64,000 bases of DNA from a virus: positions 1 through 64,000 of the IMG/VR virus record IMGVR_UViG_3300024261_000009. One strand, 5' to 3'. The notes beneath the pieces were generated by a model. It had not been told where the DNA came from, did not search any database, and saw only the letters and a list, made by a program, of their open reading frames with translations. Below, piece after piece: positions 52,098-61,693 of the stretch; the first letter of the stretch is position 1, and each line of letters begins with the position of its first letter. Position numbers and translations under genes: made by a program.

Positions 52098-53984
52098 TTA
52101 TATTTTGTTCGTGCTTACCGTCGCTTTAGACGCGCTTTTAGAGAACTTGCACGCAGGTTCGTAGGGCTTTACCCCTGCAGCTAGGCACTCCAGGGAACGA
52201 TCACAACTAACGCACTCCGGGGTCCGGGTGACCATAGCCGCCACATCTATCTTGGCCGTTAGTAGTTTGCGCGTTGCATCCATAACCGACCCTCGGATTG
52301 CAATAGTTTGAACTAGAAGTTGTTTAAACCCCTTGGCGCGTATACCAAAGTTTCTGTCTAACGACTGTAGCCAGTGATCCAGTCTCCAGTCTAGTTCGGC
52401 GTATATCATAGCAGGGGCCTTAAAGGTCACCCCTATCCCCATCGATATCTGTCCCACCAGAACTCGAGTCTTAGAGTCTTCGTTAAAAGACTTCTCTGCC
52501 GCCTTTAAATCTGGAGTAGTGCTATCATACCGCACCGAGTTAAGCCCCAAGGGATCTAGTACGGATTGTGAGAGCTCGTGAAGGGCATTAAGCATGGCTA
52601 CATGTTTTGCCCAGATAATTACTTTCCTTCCTTCAGCAAGATGGCCTTCTAGAAGCTCCCTAACGGCGTCCACTACAGGGTTTTTTCCGGAGAAGGTTAT
52701 GAGAGAGTTTCCAGGATCCCTTGTCTCCACCTTGCAAGCCTTAGTGTAGGGCTTTACCCCCTCCGCCACGCACTGGTTTAGCCTGGGACAGCCGTCACAT
52801 ATCGTGGGGTTCTTTTTAGACAGGTACAAAAAGCCGCTAGAAAGTTGCGACAACTTACTAAGTGCTACTATTTTTTCCTCTACGTTTAGAGTCCTGTTTT
52901 CTCCGGCAGAGTCTTTTATCTTGACCACTTTTCCGTCTACAATCTGGTTGTACACTTTCCTTAGCGCAGGCGTGGGCTCTATAGTTATGTGGTCAAAACT
53001 TCGTGGAGGAAGCTCAAGGCAGTCTTCAGCCTCTAAAGTTAGGGCTAAGGTTTCGACTTGCTTAGAAAGCAGGTGCATATTCTTAAAGCCTGAGACGGCA
53101 TGCTCGTGGTACCGGGACGGTATAGTGTACCTAGACTTAAAATCCCAGTAACTCGGAACTACGAACTTCCCGAGAAACCTTAGTTGGCCCCACAGGTGGC
53201 GTGGGTCTCCCAAGGACGCGGTCCCGGTTAGTAGCAACCTTCTGGAGGCCTTTTTAGCTAAGTAGTGGACCGCCTTGGTCTGCTGTGACTTGTAACCTCT
53301 CAGCCGATGAGACTCGTCTGCAACTATCATAGTGTAGGGGACCTGCGCGTATATTAGCTCGGAGGCTACTCGAGCCGTGTCATAGGTTATGACTAGAATG
53401 TCGGGAGGGTCTTTTAGTATATCTTTTAGCTTCTTAGCTCTCTGCTTAGGCCCGCTAGCAACCAAGGGTTCCGCCCTAAGCTCTCCTGCAGAATGAATGT
53501 CAGCTTCCTCTTTCCAGGTGTAGATGTTTACGCGTAGCGCGATTACCAAGCAAAGCTGTCTTCGAGAAGGGTCCTTGTTCTTTAGGTGCCTAACGAGGTC
53601 TACCACAATCTTTGTTTTACCGAGGCCTCTTCCTAGAAAGAGCCCATACCGTAGATTCCACAAGGCGTGGCAAAAGGCTGTCTTCTGGTGCGGATAAAAC
53701 GGCGTAACAGGCTCATACCCGTCCGTGTCTTCTCGCTCCATCAATAGAGGCACTCGGTCCTCTTTGGAGACGTGGTCTAAGACCTCCTCGGGGATAACCA
53801 CCGCAGGCAAAACTTTTCCTATATCCTCTACTACCTTTTGGTGGTAAGGGTAGAAAGCTGGGTACGCCCACCTTCCAGAAGGGGTTCGGACGGCACCGTA
53901 TATTTTCTTTTGGGCGGGGGACAAAGCCTCCATTATTATTACTGGAAGGCCGTTATTAAGCATTTCTACTCTAATAGTAGTCAT
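52098..53984 (-). CDS. SNF2-like SF2 helicase with duplicated Cys4 motif
   Basis: A 628-residue helicase with GAGGAGG upstream. Motif I GRGLGKTK is at 118-125, motif II DESH at 223-226, motif III LLTGTAS near 251, and C-terminal motifs include KVIIWAKH and LVGQISMGIGVTFKAP. Two Cys modules with identical C-x2-C-x5-C-x11-C spacing occur: Cys396/399/405/417 between the helicase lobes and Cys591/594/600/612 at the C-terminus, both containing GVKPY. They probably bind zinc or Fe-S. It is the first gene of the leftward replication operon, divergent from the portal. Confidence 0.82.
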   Translation of the reverse strand: MTTIRVEMLNNGLPVIIMEALSPAQKKIYGAVRTPSGRWAYPAFYPYHQKVVEDIGKVLPAVVIPEEVLDHVSKEDRVPLLMEREDTDGYEPVTPFYPHQKTAFCHALWNLRYGLFLGRGLGKTKIVVDLVRHLKNKDPSRRQLCLVIALRVNIYTWKEEADIHSAGELRAEPLVASGPKQRAKKLKDILKDPPDILVITYDTARVASELIYAQVPYTMIVADESHRLRGYKSQQTKAVHYLAKKASRRLLLTGTASLGDPRHLWGQLRFLGKFVVPSYWDFKSRYTIPSRYHEHAVSGFKNMHLLSKQVETLALTLEAEDCLELPPRSFDHITIEPTPALRKVYNQIVDGKVVKIKDSAGENRTLNVEEKIVALSKLSQLSSGFLYLSKKNPTICDGCPRLNQCVAEGVKPYTKACKVETRDPGNSLITFSGKNPVVDAVRELLEGHLAEGRKVIIWAKHVAMLNALHELSQSVLDPLGLNSVRYDSTTPDLKAAEKSFNEDSKTRVLVGQISMGIGVTFKAPAMIYAELDWRLDHWLQSLDRNFGIRAKGFKQLLVQTIAIRGSVMDATRKLLTAKIDVAAMVTRTPECVSCDRSLECLAAGVKPYEPACKFSKSASKATVSTNKI

Positions 53985-54031
53985 ATCGGTAAACCTCCTC
54001 TATAGTTATCGGGAATACAGTGTGTACCAGT

Positions 54032-54054
54032 CATATACTTATGCCAGCAAAAAC
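54032..54054 (+). promoter_or_regulatory. Shared promoter-like element, portal gene
   Basis: CATATACTTATGCC followed by AGCAAAAAC matches the element before the tail operon (3559-3581) at 17 of 23 positions. It lies 47 bases before the portal ATG in the 94-base divergent gap. A GGAGG ribosome site follows at the expected place. Confidence 0.5.
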
Positions 54055-54078
54055 GCTTTTATTTAAGGAGGTTTTACC

Positions 54079-55815
54079 ATGCCCTTAGCTGACGATCTGC
54101 TCGGCGTTTCTATAAACACGGCCCGACAGTACCAAGACCCCTTTAAGCTGTGGTCTGGCAATAACACGCCTAAGGATCTTAAATCCCTGTTTAAGTGGAC
54201 TGAATACCTCTACTACAATAGTGCCCAAATATACGCGGGCGTGAAGAAATTCGCTGAATACCCCATTACAGAAATACGTTACTTAACGACCAGTCCAAAA
54301 ATACGCGACCGCTACAAAGAGCTCCTGGAAGAAGTTATTGGGATAAAGAGCTGCTTAATACGCTCCTCCCTAGACCTCCATGTGTACGGGAATAGTTTTT
54401 CTTCCGTCCACATCCCGTTTAAGAGGTTCCTTGTCTGTGACTCCTGCGGTCATAAGTCAGATATAAGAAGCGTTGATTACACGCTAAAGTTAGATAAGCT
54501 AGCTTTCAAGGGACACTGCTCCTCCTGTAACAGCACTCGAAAGATGACCGTTGAGGACCAGCGCATCTTGGACGTGGAAAAAGTTAACCTGATACGGTGG
54601 GACCCTAAGTGCATCACTATCTCCCACAACCCCGTAACGGGGGACAGTCAGTACTACTTAGACGTACCCGAAGACTTGGTCTCCTCAATAAAGAAAGCCG
54701 ACGAACACCTTATAGCGTCAACTCCTTACAGCATACTGCAGGCCGTTTCTGAAGGATCGACTTTTAAGTTCGCTTCCGGGGAACTCTTTCACATGAAGTC
54801 AGATTCCCCCGCAGGGGTTGAGGGCGGGTGGGGCTACCCAAGTCTAATGGCCGCTATGCACCTTTTTTATCACGCGTCAGTTATGCGAAAAGCGAATGAG
54901 GCCATCGCGCTTGAGAGAATTGTTCCTATGCGAATACTTCACCCGGCAGCCACATCGGGTAATGGGGATCCCATCATGTCAATGTCCATCTCTAGTTGGA
55001 TAGACGATATGAAAACTTCTGTAAAAGAATGGAGGAAGGACCCTAACCACATGGTTTTCGCTCCTGTGGCTGTTGGAGTATCTCAGATCGGCGGCGATGC
55101 CCGGGCTCTTATGGTAGACTCAGAAATACAAAGAGCCGAGGACAACATAATAGCATCCATGGGGTTACCTAAGGAGTTCATCTACGGAGGACTGTCCTTT
55201 ACAGGATCCGGAGTCACACTTAGGATGCTAGAAAACCAGCTTGAGAGCTCCCTATTTCAGATAAACAACCTTCTTCAGTGGACCACGGACAAACTCTCTA
55301 AATACCTTAGTTGGGACAGCTGCAAGGTAGCTCTGGGAGACTTTAAAATGGTGGACGATGTGCAACAGAAGGGAATCTTTCTCAACTTGTGGCAGAGCGG
55401 AGTTGTCTCAAAAACAACTCTGGCGGAGGCCAACGGGATAGACCTCGCTGAGGAGCGGGAAAGAATGAAACAAGAGCAGCTTGAAGACGCTCAGTTGCAG
55501 AGGGAGATCCAGATGTCTATACAGGAGATGCAAAACACCTTAGCGGACCAAGCTCGAGCAGAGGTCCAAATGGGTAATCCCGGGCAGCAAGCTCAAGGTT
55601 CTCAGTACGACCAGCAAGCGGTAATAGCCCAGGCAGAGAATATAGCCCTTCAGATGCTACAGATGGACCCCAATATGAGAAGATCTCAGCTGTCCTCACT
55701 GCAGTCAGAAGACTACGTTATGTACTCCGTGGTCATCCAGAGATTAGAACAACTTCAACTGGACCAGAAGAACCAAGCAGCGCAGGCCAACCTGCAGCAG
55801 ATGGGAGTAAACTAG
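54079..55815 (+). CDS. Portal protein with zinc-ribbon insertion
   Basis: A 578-residue portal with an ideal AAGGAGG ribosome site. The order matches portals: N-terminal wing (KWTEYLYYNSAQIYAGVKKFAEYP), stem and clip (AMHLFYHASVMRKANEAIALERIVPMRIL split over 255-285), then the crown helices and a Gln-rich helical tail (about 470-578). A Cys insertion at Cys120, 123 with Cys147, 150 (CDSCGHK ... CSSC) suggests a zinc ribbon. Portals form the dodecameric DNA gate of the head. The terminase lies 14 kb away, so packaging genes are not clustered. Confidence 0.85.
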   Translation: MPLADDLLGVSINTARQYQDPFKLWSGNNTPKDLKSLFKWTEYLYYNSAQIYAGVKKFAEYPITEIRYLTTSPKIRDRYKELLEEVIGIKSCLIRSSLDLHVYGNSFSSVHIPFKRFLVCDSCGHKSDIRSVDYTLKLDKLAFKGHCSSCNSTRKMTVEDQRILDVEKVNLIRWDPKCITISHNPVTGDSQYYLDVPEDLVSSIKKADEHLIASTPYSILQAVSEGSTFKFASGELFHMKSDSPAGVEGGWGYPSLMAAMHLFYHASVMRKANEAIALERIVPMRILHPAATSGNGDPIMSMSISSWIDDMKTSVKEWRKDPNHMVFAPVAVGVSQIGGDARALMVDSEIQRAEDNIIASMGLPKEFIYGGLSFTGSGVTLRMLENQLESSLFQINNLLQWTTDKLSKYLSWDSCKVALGDFKMVDDVQQKGIFLNLWQSGVVSKTTLAEANGIDLAEERERMKQEQLEDAQLQREIQMSIQEMQNTLADQARAEVQMGNPGQQAQGSQYDQQAVIAQAENIALQMLQMDPNMRRSQLSSLQSEDYVMYSVVIQRLEQLQLDQKNQAAQANLQQMGVN

Positions 55816-55816
55816 T

Positions 55817-56176
55817 ATGTCCTCTAACGACCCTATAAAGGATTTTTCTCAGAGTATAGGGGGAGGACTTGACGCACCGAACCCTTTTAAAGAGGGTTTA
55901 GGGAAGACTAATGGTTTTGAAAAAGACCTATTCGAAGGAACTCCCCATGAGGCTAGTAAGCCTGCGACCCTAAAGTGGCGGCCGAAAGCGCGGGTGTTTA
56001 TCATTGATGAAGACGGCAACGAGGAGTACGAGGACATATTGGCGCAGGGGGCCAACGGGGAAGTCATGTTGGGCCGAAAGGAGATAGTGGATCTTAAAGG
56101 TTCTATTTCCTACAAGGTGTACTTGGAGTGGATGATACCTATTCGACCAGCTAAAAAGAAGCAGACTAACTCGTAG
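55817..56176 (+). CDS. Small protein coupled to the portal
   Basis: A 119-residue protein starting one base after the portal stop. The N-terminal 50 residues are polar and probably disordered. The rest is beta-rich (KARVFIIDEDGNEEYEDILAQ) and ends SYKVYLEWMIPIRPAKKK. I do not recognise it; immediate coupling to the portal suggests a head or head-tail connector function. The 3' end overlaps a terminator hairpin read from the opposite strand. Confidence 0.6.
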   Translation: MSSNDPIKDFSQSIGGGLDAPNPFKEGLGKTNGFEKDLFEGTPHEASKPATLKWRPKARVFIIDEDGNEEYEDILAQGANGEVMLGRKEIVDLKGSISYKVYLEWMIPIRPAKKKQTNS

Positions 56177-56182
56177 TCTGCT
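56153..56182 (-). terminator. Rho-independent terminator of the 56262 gene
   Basis: AGCAGACTA (56160-56168) and TAGTCTGCT (56174-56182) form a perfect nine-base stem with a five-base loop. Read leftward the hairpin is followed by TCTTTTTAG, so it terminates minus-strand transcripts. It lies 80 bases past the stop of the 56262-56774 gene and inside the end of the convergent plus-strand gene. Confidence 0.6.
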
Positions 56183-56261
56183 CCTCAAGGACGTCCTTAC
56201 TTTCTTCTCTTTGGCTTAGAACTTAGTTTCTTTAGCGCGCTTCTCTTTGTGTATATTGGTC

Positions 56262-56774
56262 CTACTCGCATCTTAACTCCGTTAAATTATTATTAAGTGC
56301 CTCGGGACTACTAACTGCCGCCTTAAGCAGTTTCCGAGACGTTTCCTCTTTAAGGTCCGCGGTTCTCCTCTGTTTTCTGGACTTTCTACAGGGAGTACAC
56401 ACGGGCCTAACCGCGAGACTACGAAACTTGTTTCCCCGAGCCGAAGCCACGGCGTTGTACCTCTCGACCTGATTTTTCCACCGGAAGAGCATCCCGATGG
56501 TTATGTCTATAAGTGCCTTTTCTCCGGGACACCTAACACAACTAGCCATCCCAACTATAACGTCGGTAGGATCCAGATCTGAGGTTCTTCTATCTATCCA
56601 CTCCCCGCTAGGAGGTTCTGTCATCAGGCCTTCTTCACAGCTTTTCGGAGCGCCCTGCTCCGCAAGAATTCTCGCCAGATAATTATATAAATACACTATT
56701 TTTTGCCTTTCTTTATTGTGGTTAGTGCTATTTGCATGAACACTACATGTGCCTTGCATATACTTGTGACACAA
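56262..56774 (-). CDS. Cys-rich small protein, unknown
   Basis: About 170 residues from a TTG at 56774; an ATG at 56759 is an alternative start. Two CxxC pairs (CVRC near residue 79, and CTPC near 127, the second in VCTPCRKSRKQRR) could make a zinc ribbon with basic flanks, which suggests nucleic acid binding. It is transcribed away from the RNA polymerase gene. No family recognised; a small transcription-associated factor is one idea, without proof. Confidence 0.55.
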   Translation of the reverse strand: MCHKYMQGTCSVHANSTNHNKERQKIVYLYNYLARILAEQGAPKSCEEGLMTEPPSGEWIDRRTSDLDPTDVIVGMASCVRCPGEKALIDITIGMLFRWKNQVERYNAVASARGNKFRSLAVRPVCTPCRKSRKQRRTADLKEETSRKLLKAAVSSPEALNNNLTELRCE

Positions 56775-56775
56775 T
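56757..56775 (+). promoter_or_regulatory. Weaker copy of the shared promoter-like element, RNA polymerase gene
   Basis: GCATATACTTGTGACACAAT matches the portal element at 14 of 19 positions from CATATACTT onward. It lies 61 bases before the ATG of the polymerase fusion gene, and overlaps the first codons of the minus-strand gene. Confidence 0.35.
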
Positions 56776-56817
56776 TAGGGGCGGTATTTTTGCTCCGATG
56801 CCCGCTTGGAGACCCTG

Positions 56818-59800
56818 ATGAAAGATTTAACCCCCGTTGTAATGAACCCCTACGACCGTAGGGATAAAATCAGAACCTCCGCCATCCAAGGAGTGGAAAG
56901 CCTATTTCCAATTCTAGGAGACCATAGAGATCTAGAGGTAAACAACCTTCGGGTAGATAAGAAAGACTACTCCGCTTCAGATATAAAGGACGCTGTTTTA
57001 TCTGGGAGAACTCTTGGGGAGCAACTGAAAGCGGACGTGACTATCCGGGATAAAAACGGGCAGGTTATAGACGTAAAAAAGAACCACTCTCTAATGAGAG
57101 TACCCTACTTCACCCCGCAGAACACTTTCGTGGTCAAGGGAAACGAGTACGTAGTTAGACACCAGCTGAGGACTATGCCTGGGGTATACACTCGAAAAAG
57201 AGGGAATGGTGAACTTGAGGCTAGCTTTAACTTAGCTAAGGGCTCCAATTTTCGTCTTAGTATGGACCCGGAAAAAGGTCACATGAACATGGAGTACGGA
57301 TCTTCGAAAATACCCTTGTATCCGGTACTTAGAGGCATGGGAATGACTCACACGGATATATCAAAGCAGTGGGGTTCTGGTGTAGCCAACCAAAACCAGG
57401 ATGCGTTTGACCCTAAGAGGGACAAACACGTAGACCGGCTGTATAAGAAACTGGTACCGCAGAGGAAGGTGGACTCTTCCCTAAATACAGGGGAAAAGGT
57501 TTCTGTTATACTGGATAAGTATTCCAACACACTCTTAGATAAAGAGACTACTAAGAAAACTTTGGGGGAAGCCCACACTAGCGTCACTCCCAGGAGCTTA
57601 CTCGCGGCAAGCAAAAAATTACTGCGAGTATACAAGGGGGAGGCGACCTCGGACGAGAGAGACAGCCTCGAGTACCAGACTCTCCACTCCCCTGAAGATT
57701 TCATCAGGGAACGCTTAGAGCATTCGGGCAGAAATATGCGGTGGAAGTTGAAATCAAAGCTAGACTTAACGTCTAAGCCGGAAATTAGTAAGGTTCTGCC
57801 CTCGTCTACGTTCACAAAGCCTGTGGACTCCTTCATAACCACCTCTCAGATAACCACCTCCCCGACTCAGATAAACCCCATTGCGTTAATTAACGATGCC
57901 AGCAGCATTACCCGATTCGGGGAAGGGGGTATCGGAAGTGAGAGAGCTATCCCCGCGGACGTCCGAACTTTACACGCGTCCCACCTGGGAGCTTTGGACC
58001 CCTTCGGCACTCCAGAGAGCAGCAAATCCGGAGTAGATGTTCGGGCGGCTCAGCATTTATATAAGGATGATAGGGGGCGTCTTCACACCATACTCAAAAA
58101 CGTCAGGACTTCTAAGAACCAGTTTGTTCCCGTGTCGGAAATACCTAGGTCCACTGTGGCGTTTTCTAACCAGAACACCCTTTCGGGTAGTGTGGACGTA
58201 CTGCACAAGGGCAAGGTAACCAAGGTGTCCCCGGGTAAGGTTGATTACCAGGTACCCCACTCCTCGGTTCTATACGGAGTATCGACTAATCTTATACCTT
58301 TCCTAGATTCTACTCAGGGGAACCGGGCAATAATGGCCTCAAAACACGTAGCCCAGGCTGTGCCTCTGATCGGACGAGAAGCGCCTTTAATCCAGGTCGG
58401 GGCCCCCGAAAACAGTGGGTACTCCTCGATAGAGGAACTGGTGGCTAAAACTATCGTCTTGCCCACATCTCCGGTGTCGGGAAGGGTTACGCGCGTAGAC
58501 GATGATTTCATCCATATAAGAGATTCAAAAGGATCTCCCCACAAGGTTGTCCGATTCAAAGACTATCCCCTTGCGTCAAAGACGCATATAAACGAAACAC
58601 CTGTGGTCCGCAGGGGTGATAAAGTAAAGAAGGGCCAGGTTCTTTCTGACAATAACTACACGGTAGACGGGGTCCTAGCCCTGGGCAAAAACCTAAACGT
58701 GGGCTACATGGCCTACAGAGGTTTAAACTCAAATGACGCAGTGGTTATCTCAGATGCAGCCGCGGATAAGCTTACCTCGGAGCATATGGTCAAACGAGTC
58801 CTAGTGCTGGATAACGACCTCTCCCTAGGGGACAAGAAGCACGCGGCAAACTTCGCTTCGAGGTTTACTCGGGATCAGTATAGTAACTTGAAATCCGGCG
58901 TTGTTACTCCAGGAACCGTCTTGAGAAGTGGGGACCCTATAGCAACCGCAGTTAGAAAAGCCCCTCCTAGCGTTGAAAATGAAATGTTTGGTAGGATACA
59001 TAAGTCCTTGAGAAGAGAGTACGTGGACGACAGTCTCGTCTGGGAGGATCCCGAAGACGGAGAGGTTGTTGATGTAAAACAAACGGGCAACAGGTTAGCA
59101 GTAACTATAAAGTCCAAAAAAAGGATGAAGGTTGGTGATAAACTAACGAATCGGTACGGGGCTAAGGGCGTAGTATCTAAAATAATTCCCGATGCAGAGA
59201 TGATCCAGGATGCTTCGGGGAGCCCTATTGACCTACTATGGTCTTCCTCGGGTGTCATAAGTCGAATAAATCCAGGCCAGATTGTGGAGACCGCTGCCGC
59301 TAAGGTGGCTAAGAAGCAGGGCAAACCAATCGTTGTCCAAAACTTTTCCAACAGAGATAACGTTCAGTGGGCCAAAAAGTTACTAAAGGATAATGGCCTA
59401 ACCGACAAGGAAGAGGTTACCGATCCAATCACGGGAAAGAAGATACCAAATATCATGGTGGGTCCTCAGTATGTCTATAAGGGCTTTAAGTCTACGGATA
59501 CTAATTTCTCTGCTCGAGGGGCGGGAGGGTCGTACGACATTAACCAGCAGCCTGGGAGAGGAGGCATCTCTGGTGCCAAGGGGATGGGCAGGATGGAAAT
59601 TAACGGACTGCTTGCACACAACGCACGAGACATCCTAAGGGAAAATGCGGTTATAAAGGGCACCAGAAACACTGAGTACTGGAATGCGGTTAGACTCGGG
59701 CTACCCATCCCTTCTGCGACGGCTCCTTTCGCGCACAATAAGTTTGTTTCTATGCTTACCGGAGCCGGTATGCGAATGAATCGAGAGGGAAACCAGGTCA

Positions 59801-61167
59801 GCATGGCCCCTCTGACAAATAGAGATATAAGGAAGATGTCTTCCGGGGTTATTACTTCCGGGAAGATGGTTCGAGCCAAGGACCTGCGTCCCGAAGCGGG
59901 AGGACTCTTTGACCCTGGCGTGACAGGAGGGTTAACGGGGCAGAAGTGGTCTCACATAGAGTTAGACGAGCCCGTAGTCAGTCCTGTTTACCGGGACAGT
60001 GTCCGAAGAATACTGGGCTTTACTAACACAGAGCTCCAGGATACCGTGGAAAAAAAGGGCGGGGGGTTCATTAGAGAATCTCTTAAGTCTATAGATATCG
60101 ACGGTAAGATAAAATCTCTCACTAGGGAAGTTAGAACCAGATCTCCTGGGTCCTCTCAAGATGATGCTCTTAAGCAACTCAAGGCGTTTAAGGCCTTGAA
60201 GTCCCGAGGCGTTCGGCCCGAGGATGCCTACATTCTGGACGCGTTTCCCGTTTTGCCTCCTCAGTTTAGGCCTATAGTGCCAGGGCCTAAAGGAGACCTC
60301 TTAGTATCCGACGTTAACCACCTGTATAAGGACCTAGCCTTAGCTAATGAAAAGATGAAGGAAGCTAAGTCCTTAGGTCTTCCTGATAAAGATATAGGGG
60401 CCATGAGAGCCCATCTTTCAGACGCTGTTGGAGCTGTCGCGGGGCTTAACGATCCCGTTACCGACAAATCTCGTGCCGCGGCCAAGAAGGGGATTATTAA
60501 TACAATAGCGGGAACAAAAAGAGGCTTTTATAACGGGAAACTTATTAGTAAAAGATTAGATCTAACTGGGAGAGGAACCGCTGCACCAGACCCTTCCCTA
60601 GGTCTGGATGAAGTGGGTCTTCCCGAGGAGATGGCTTGGTCTATGTACCAGCCCTTTACGATAGGTAACCTGGTTAGGAGAGGGCACAAAGCTGTCCGGG
60701 CTAAAGAACTCGTAGAAAATAGGGACCCTATAGCCCGGGAGGCTTTATCTAGAGAGATTTCTCAAAGACCCGTGATTCTTAACAGAGCTCCCAGTCTGCA
60801 TAAGTACAGCCTAGTTTCCGCGTACCCCAAGATGATCCCCGGAAAAACTATAAAGGTTAACCCCTTCATTGAGGCGGGCATGAATTTGGACTACGATGGG
60901 GACGCGCTTCAGTTGCACCTACCAGCAACTCCTGGGGGAGTATCTGATGCTAAGAAGATGTTAATATCGGAAAACATCATGGGAACAAGGAATCGAGACT
61001 CTGTTCAGGTATTTCCAGAACTAGAATCCGTTATTGGACTGTATAAGGGGACAACGGGAACCTCCAGCAGGCCTATGCAAACGTTCTCTTCGCGCCGGGA
61101 GGCACTGGAAGCATACCGTAAGGGAGATATTTCTTTAAAAGACCCTGTAAGGCTAGTAAACGATTAA
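56818..61167 (+). CDS. RNA polymerase beta / beta-prime N-terminal fusion
   Basis: A 1449-residue protein from the ATG at 56818 (GGAG seven bases upstream; a TTG 12 bases earlier is also open). Residues 1 to about 990 are beta-like: NDAVVISDAAADKLTSE, KVGDKLTNRYGAKGVVSKI (about 770), DLLWSSSGVISRINPGQI, and INQQPGRGGISGAKGMGRME. From about 1000 it is beta-prime: GGLFDPGVTGG, AFPVLPPQFRPIVPG, VILNRAPSLHKYS, and the metal-binding NLDYDGD at 1356-1362 with all three catalytic Asp. It ends 87 residues later, before the bridge helix. The rest of beta-prime is a separate gene at 63071. This is phage core polymerase; no alpha subunit is seen. Confidence 0.93.
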   Translation: MKDLTPVVMNPYDRRDKIRTSAIQGVESLFPILGDHRDLEVNNLRVDKKDYSASDIKDAVLSGRTLGEQLKADVTIRDKNGQVIDVKKNHSLMRVPYFTPQNTFVVKGNEYVVRHQLRTMPGVYTRKRGNGELEASFNLAKGSNFRLSMDPEKGHMNMEYGSSKIPLYPVLRGMGMTHTDISKQWGSGVANQNQDAFDPKRDKHVDRLYKKLVPQRKVDSSLNTGEKVSVILDKYSNTLLDKETTKKTLGEAHTSVTPRSLLAASKKLLRVYKGEATSDERDSLEYQTLHSPEDFIRERLEHSGRNMRWKLKSKLDLTSKPEISKVLPSSTFTKPVDSFITTSQITTSPTQINPIALINDASSITRFGEGGIGSERAIPADVRTLHASHLGALDPFGTPESSKSGVDVRAAQHLYKDDRGRLHTILKNVRTSKNQFVPVSEIPRSTVAFSNQNTLSGSVDVLHKGKVTKVSPGKVDYQVPHSSVLYGVSTNLIPFLDSTQGNRAIMASKHVAQAVPLIGREAPLIQVGAPENSGYSSIEELVAKTIVLPTSPVSGRVTRVDDDFIHIRDSKGSPHKVVRFKDYPLASKTHINETPVVRRGDKVKKGQVLSDNNYTVDGVLALGKNLNVGYMAYRGLNSNDAVVISDAAADKLTSEHMVKRVLVLDNDLSLGDKKHAANFASRFTRDQYSNLKSGVVTPGTVLRSGDPIATAVRKAPPSVENEMFGRIHKSLRREYVDDSLVWEDPEDGEVVDVKQTGNRLAVTIKSKKRMKVGDKLTNRYGAKGVVSKIIPDAEMIQDASGSPIDLLWSSSGVISRINPGQIVETAAAKVAKKQGKPIVVQNFSNRDNVQWAKKLLKDNGLTDKEEVTDPITGKKIPNIMVGPQYVYKGFKSTDTNFSARGAGGSYDINQQPGRGGISGAKGMGRMEINGLLAHNARDILRENAVIKGTRNTEYWNAVRLGLPIPSATAPFAHNKFVSMLTGAGMRMNREGNQVSMAPLTNRDIRKMSSGVITSGKMVRAKDLRPEAGGLFDPGVTGGLTGQKWSHIELDEPVVSPVYRDSVRRILGFTNTELQDTVEKKGGGFIRESLKSIDIDGKIKSLTREVRTRSPGSSQDDALKQLKAFKALKSRGVRPEDAYILDAFPVLPPQFRPIVPGPKGDLLVSDVNHLYKDLALANEKMKEAKSLGLPDKDIGAMRAHLSDAVGAVAGLNDPVTDKSRAAAKKGIINTIAGTKRGFYNGKLISKRLDLTGRGTAAPDPSLGLDEVGLPEEMAWSMYQPFTIGNLVRRGHKAVRAKELVENRDPIAREALSREISQRPVILNRAPSLHKYSLVSAYPKMIPGKTIKVNPFIEAGMNLDYDGDALQLHLPATPGGVSDAKKMLISENIMGTRNRDSVQVFPELESVIGLYKGTTGTSSRPMQTFSSRREALEAYRKGDISLKDPVRLVND

Positions 61168-61219
61168 CTGGTAATGCAAACCTCGTAGTCCTATTTTAAA
61201 ACAGTCAGGAGAATATGAA

Positions 61220-61693
61220 ATGTCGCAACCCAAGTTAATACCACTAGTCCTGCTTTTCGCAACCCTATCGGTCCCTTTCGTAGCCACATCCCAAGACGGG
61301 GGCGCTAATGATTCCGGTACAGCCTCCTCTGCGGGCGAAGAATCTCCAGTGACAACAGCGCTTGGAGATCCCGAAACTGTAGAGCAGGCAATCCAATTAG
61401 TGTCTCAAGCCTTTGACATGGCCCTAGCGGGCCAGTGGCTCTTGCTAGCAATACTCCTGATACAGCTGGGGGTGTTCCTCATCAAAAGATACGCTCCGAG
61501 CGGTTACATGAAGGCCTGGGGGTCCGTTACTGTGGGCGCTCTGGCGGCTTTGATAGCAGTCCTATCCGGCTTATCCGGGGGATTGTCTTGGCAGGAATGC
61601 CTCGTAGTGTTCCTCTCGGGCCCGGCCTCGTCTCTAGCAGTAGACTTCTTGCACGCTATGGGCTGGCTTAAAAGAAAGACTCTCGATGCTTAG
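61220..61693 (+). CDS. Exported multi-span membrane protein, holin-like candidate
   Basis: A 157-residue protein with AGGAGA upstream. Residues 1-24 form a signal peptide or first span (PKLIPLVLLFATLSVPFVATS), followed by a polar loop, then spans at about 75-92 (WLLLAILLIQLGVFLI), 103-122 (VTVGALAALIAVLSGLSGG) and 128-150. Size and topology are holin-like, but similar small membrane proteins also occur in virions. It is the first of four small genes separating the two polymerase genes, and its stop overlaps the next start. Confidence 0.6.
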   Translation: MSQPKLIPLVLLFATLSVPFVATSQDGGANDSGTASSAGEESPVTTALGDPETVEQAIQLVSQAFDMALAGQWLLLAILLIQLGVFLIKRYAPSGYMKAWGSVTVGALAALIAVLSGLSGGLSWQECLVVFLSGPASSLAVDFLHAMGWLKRKTLDA

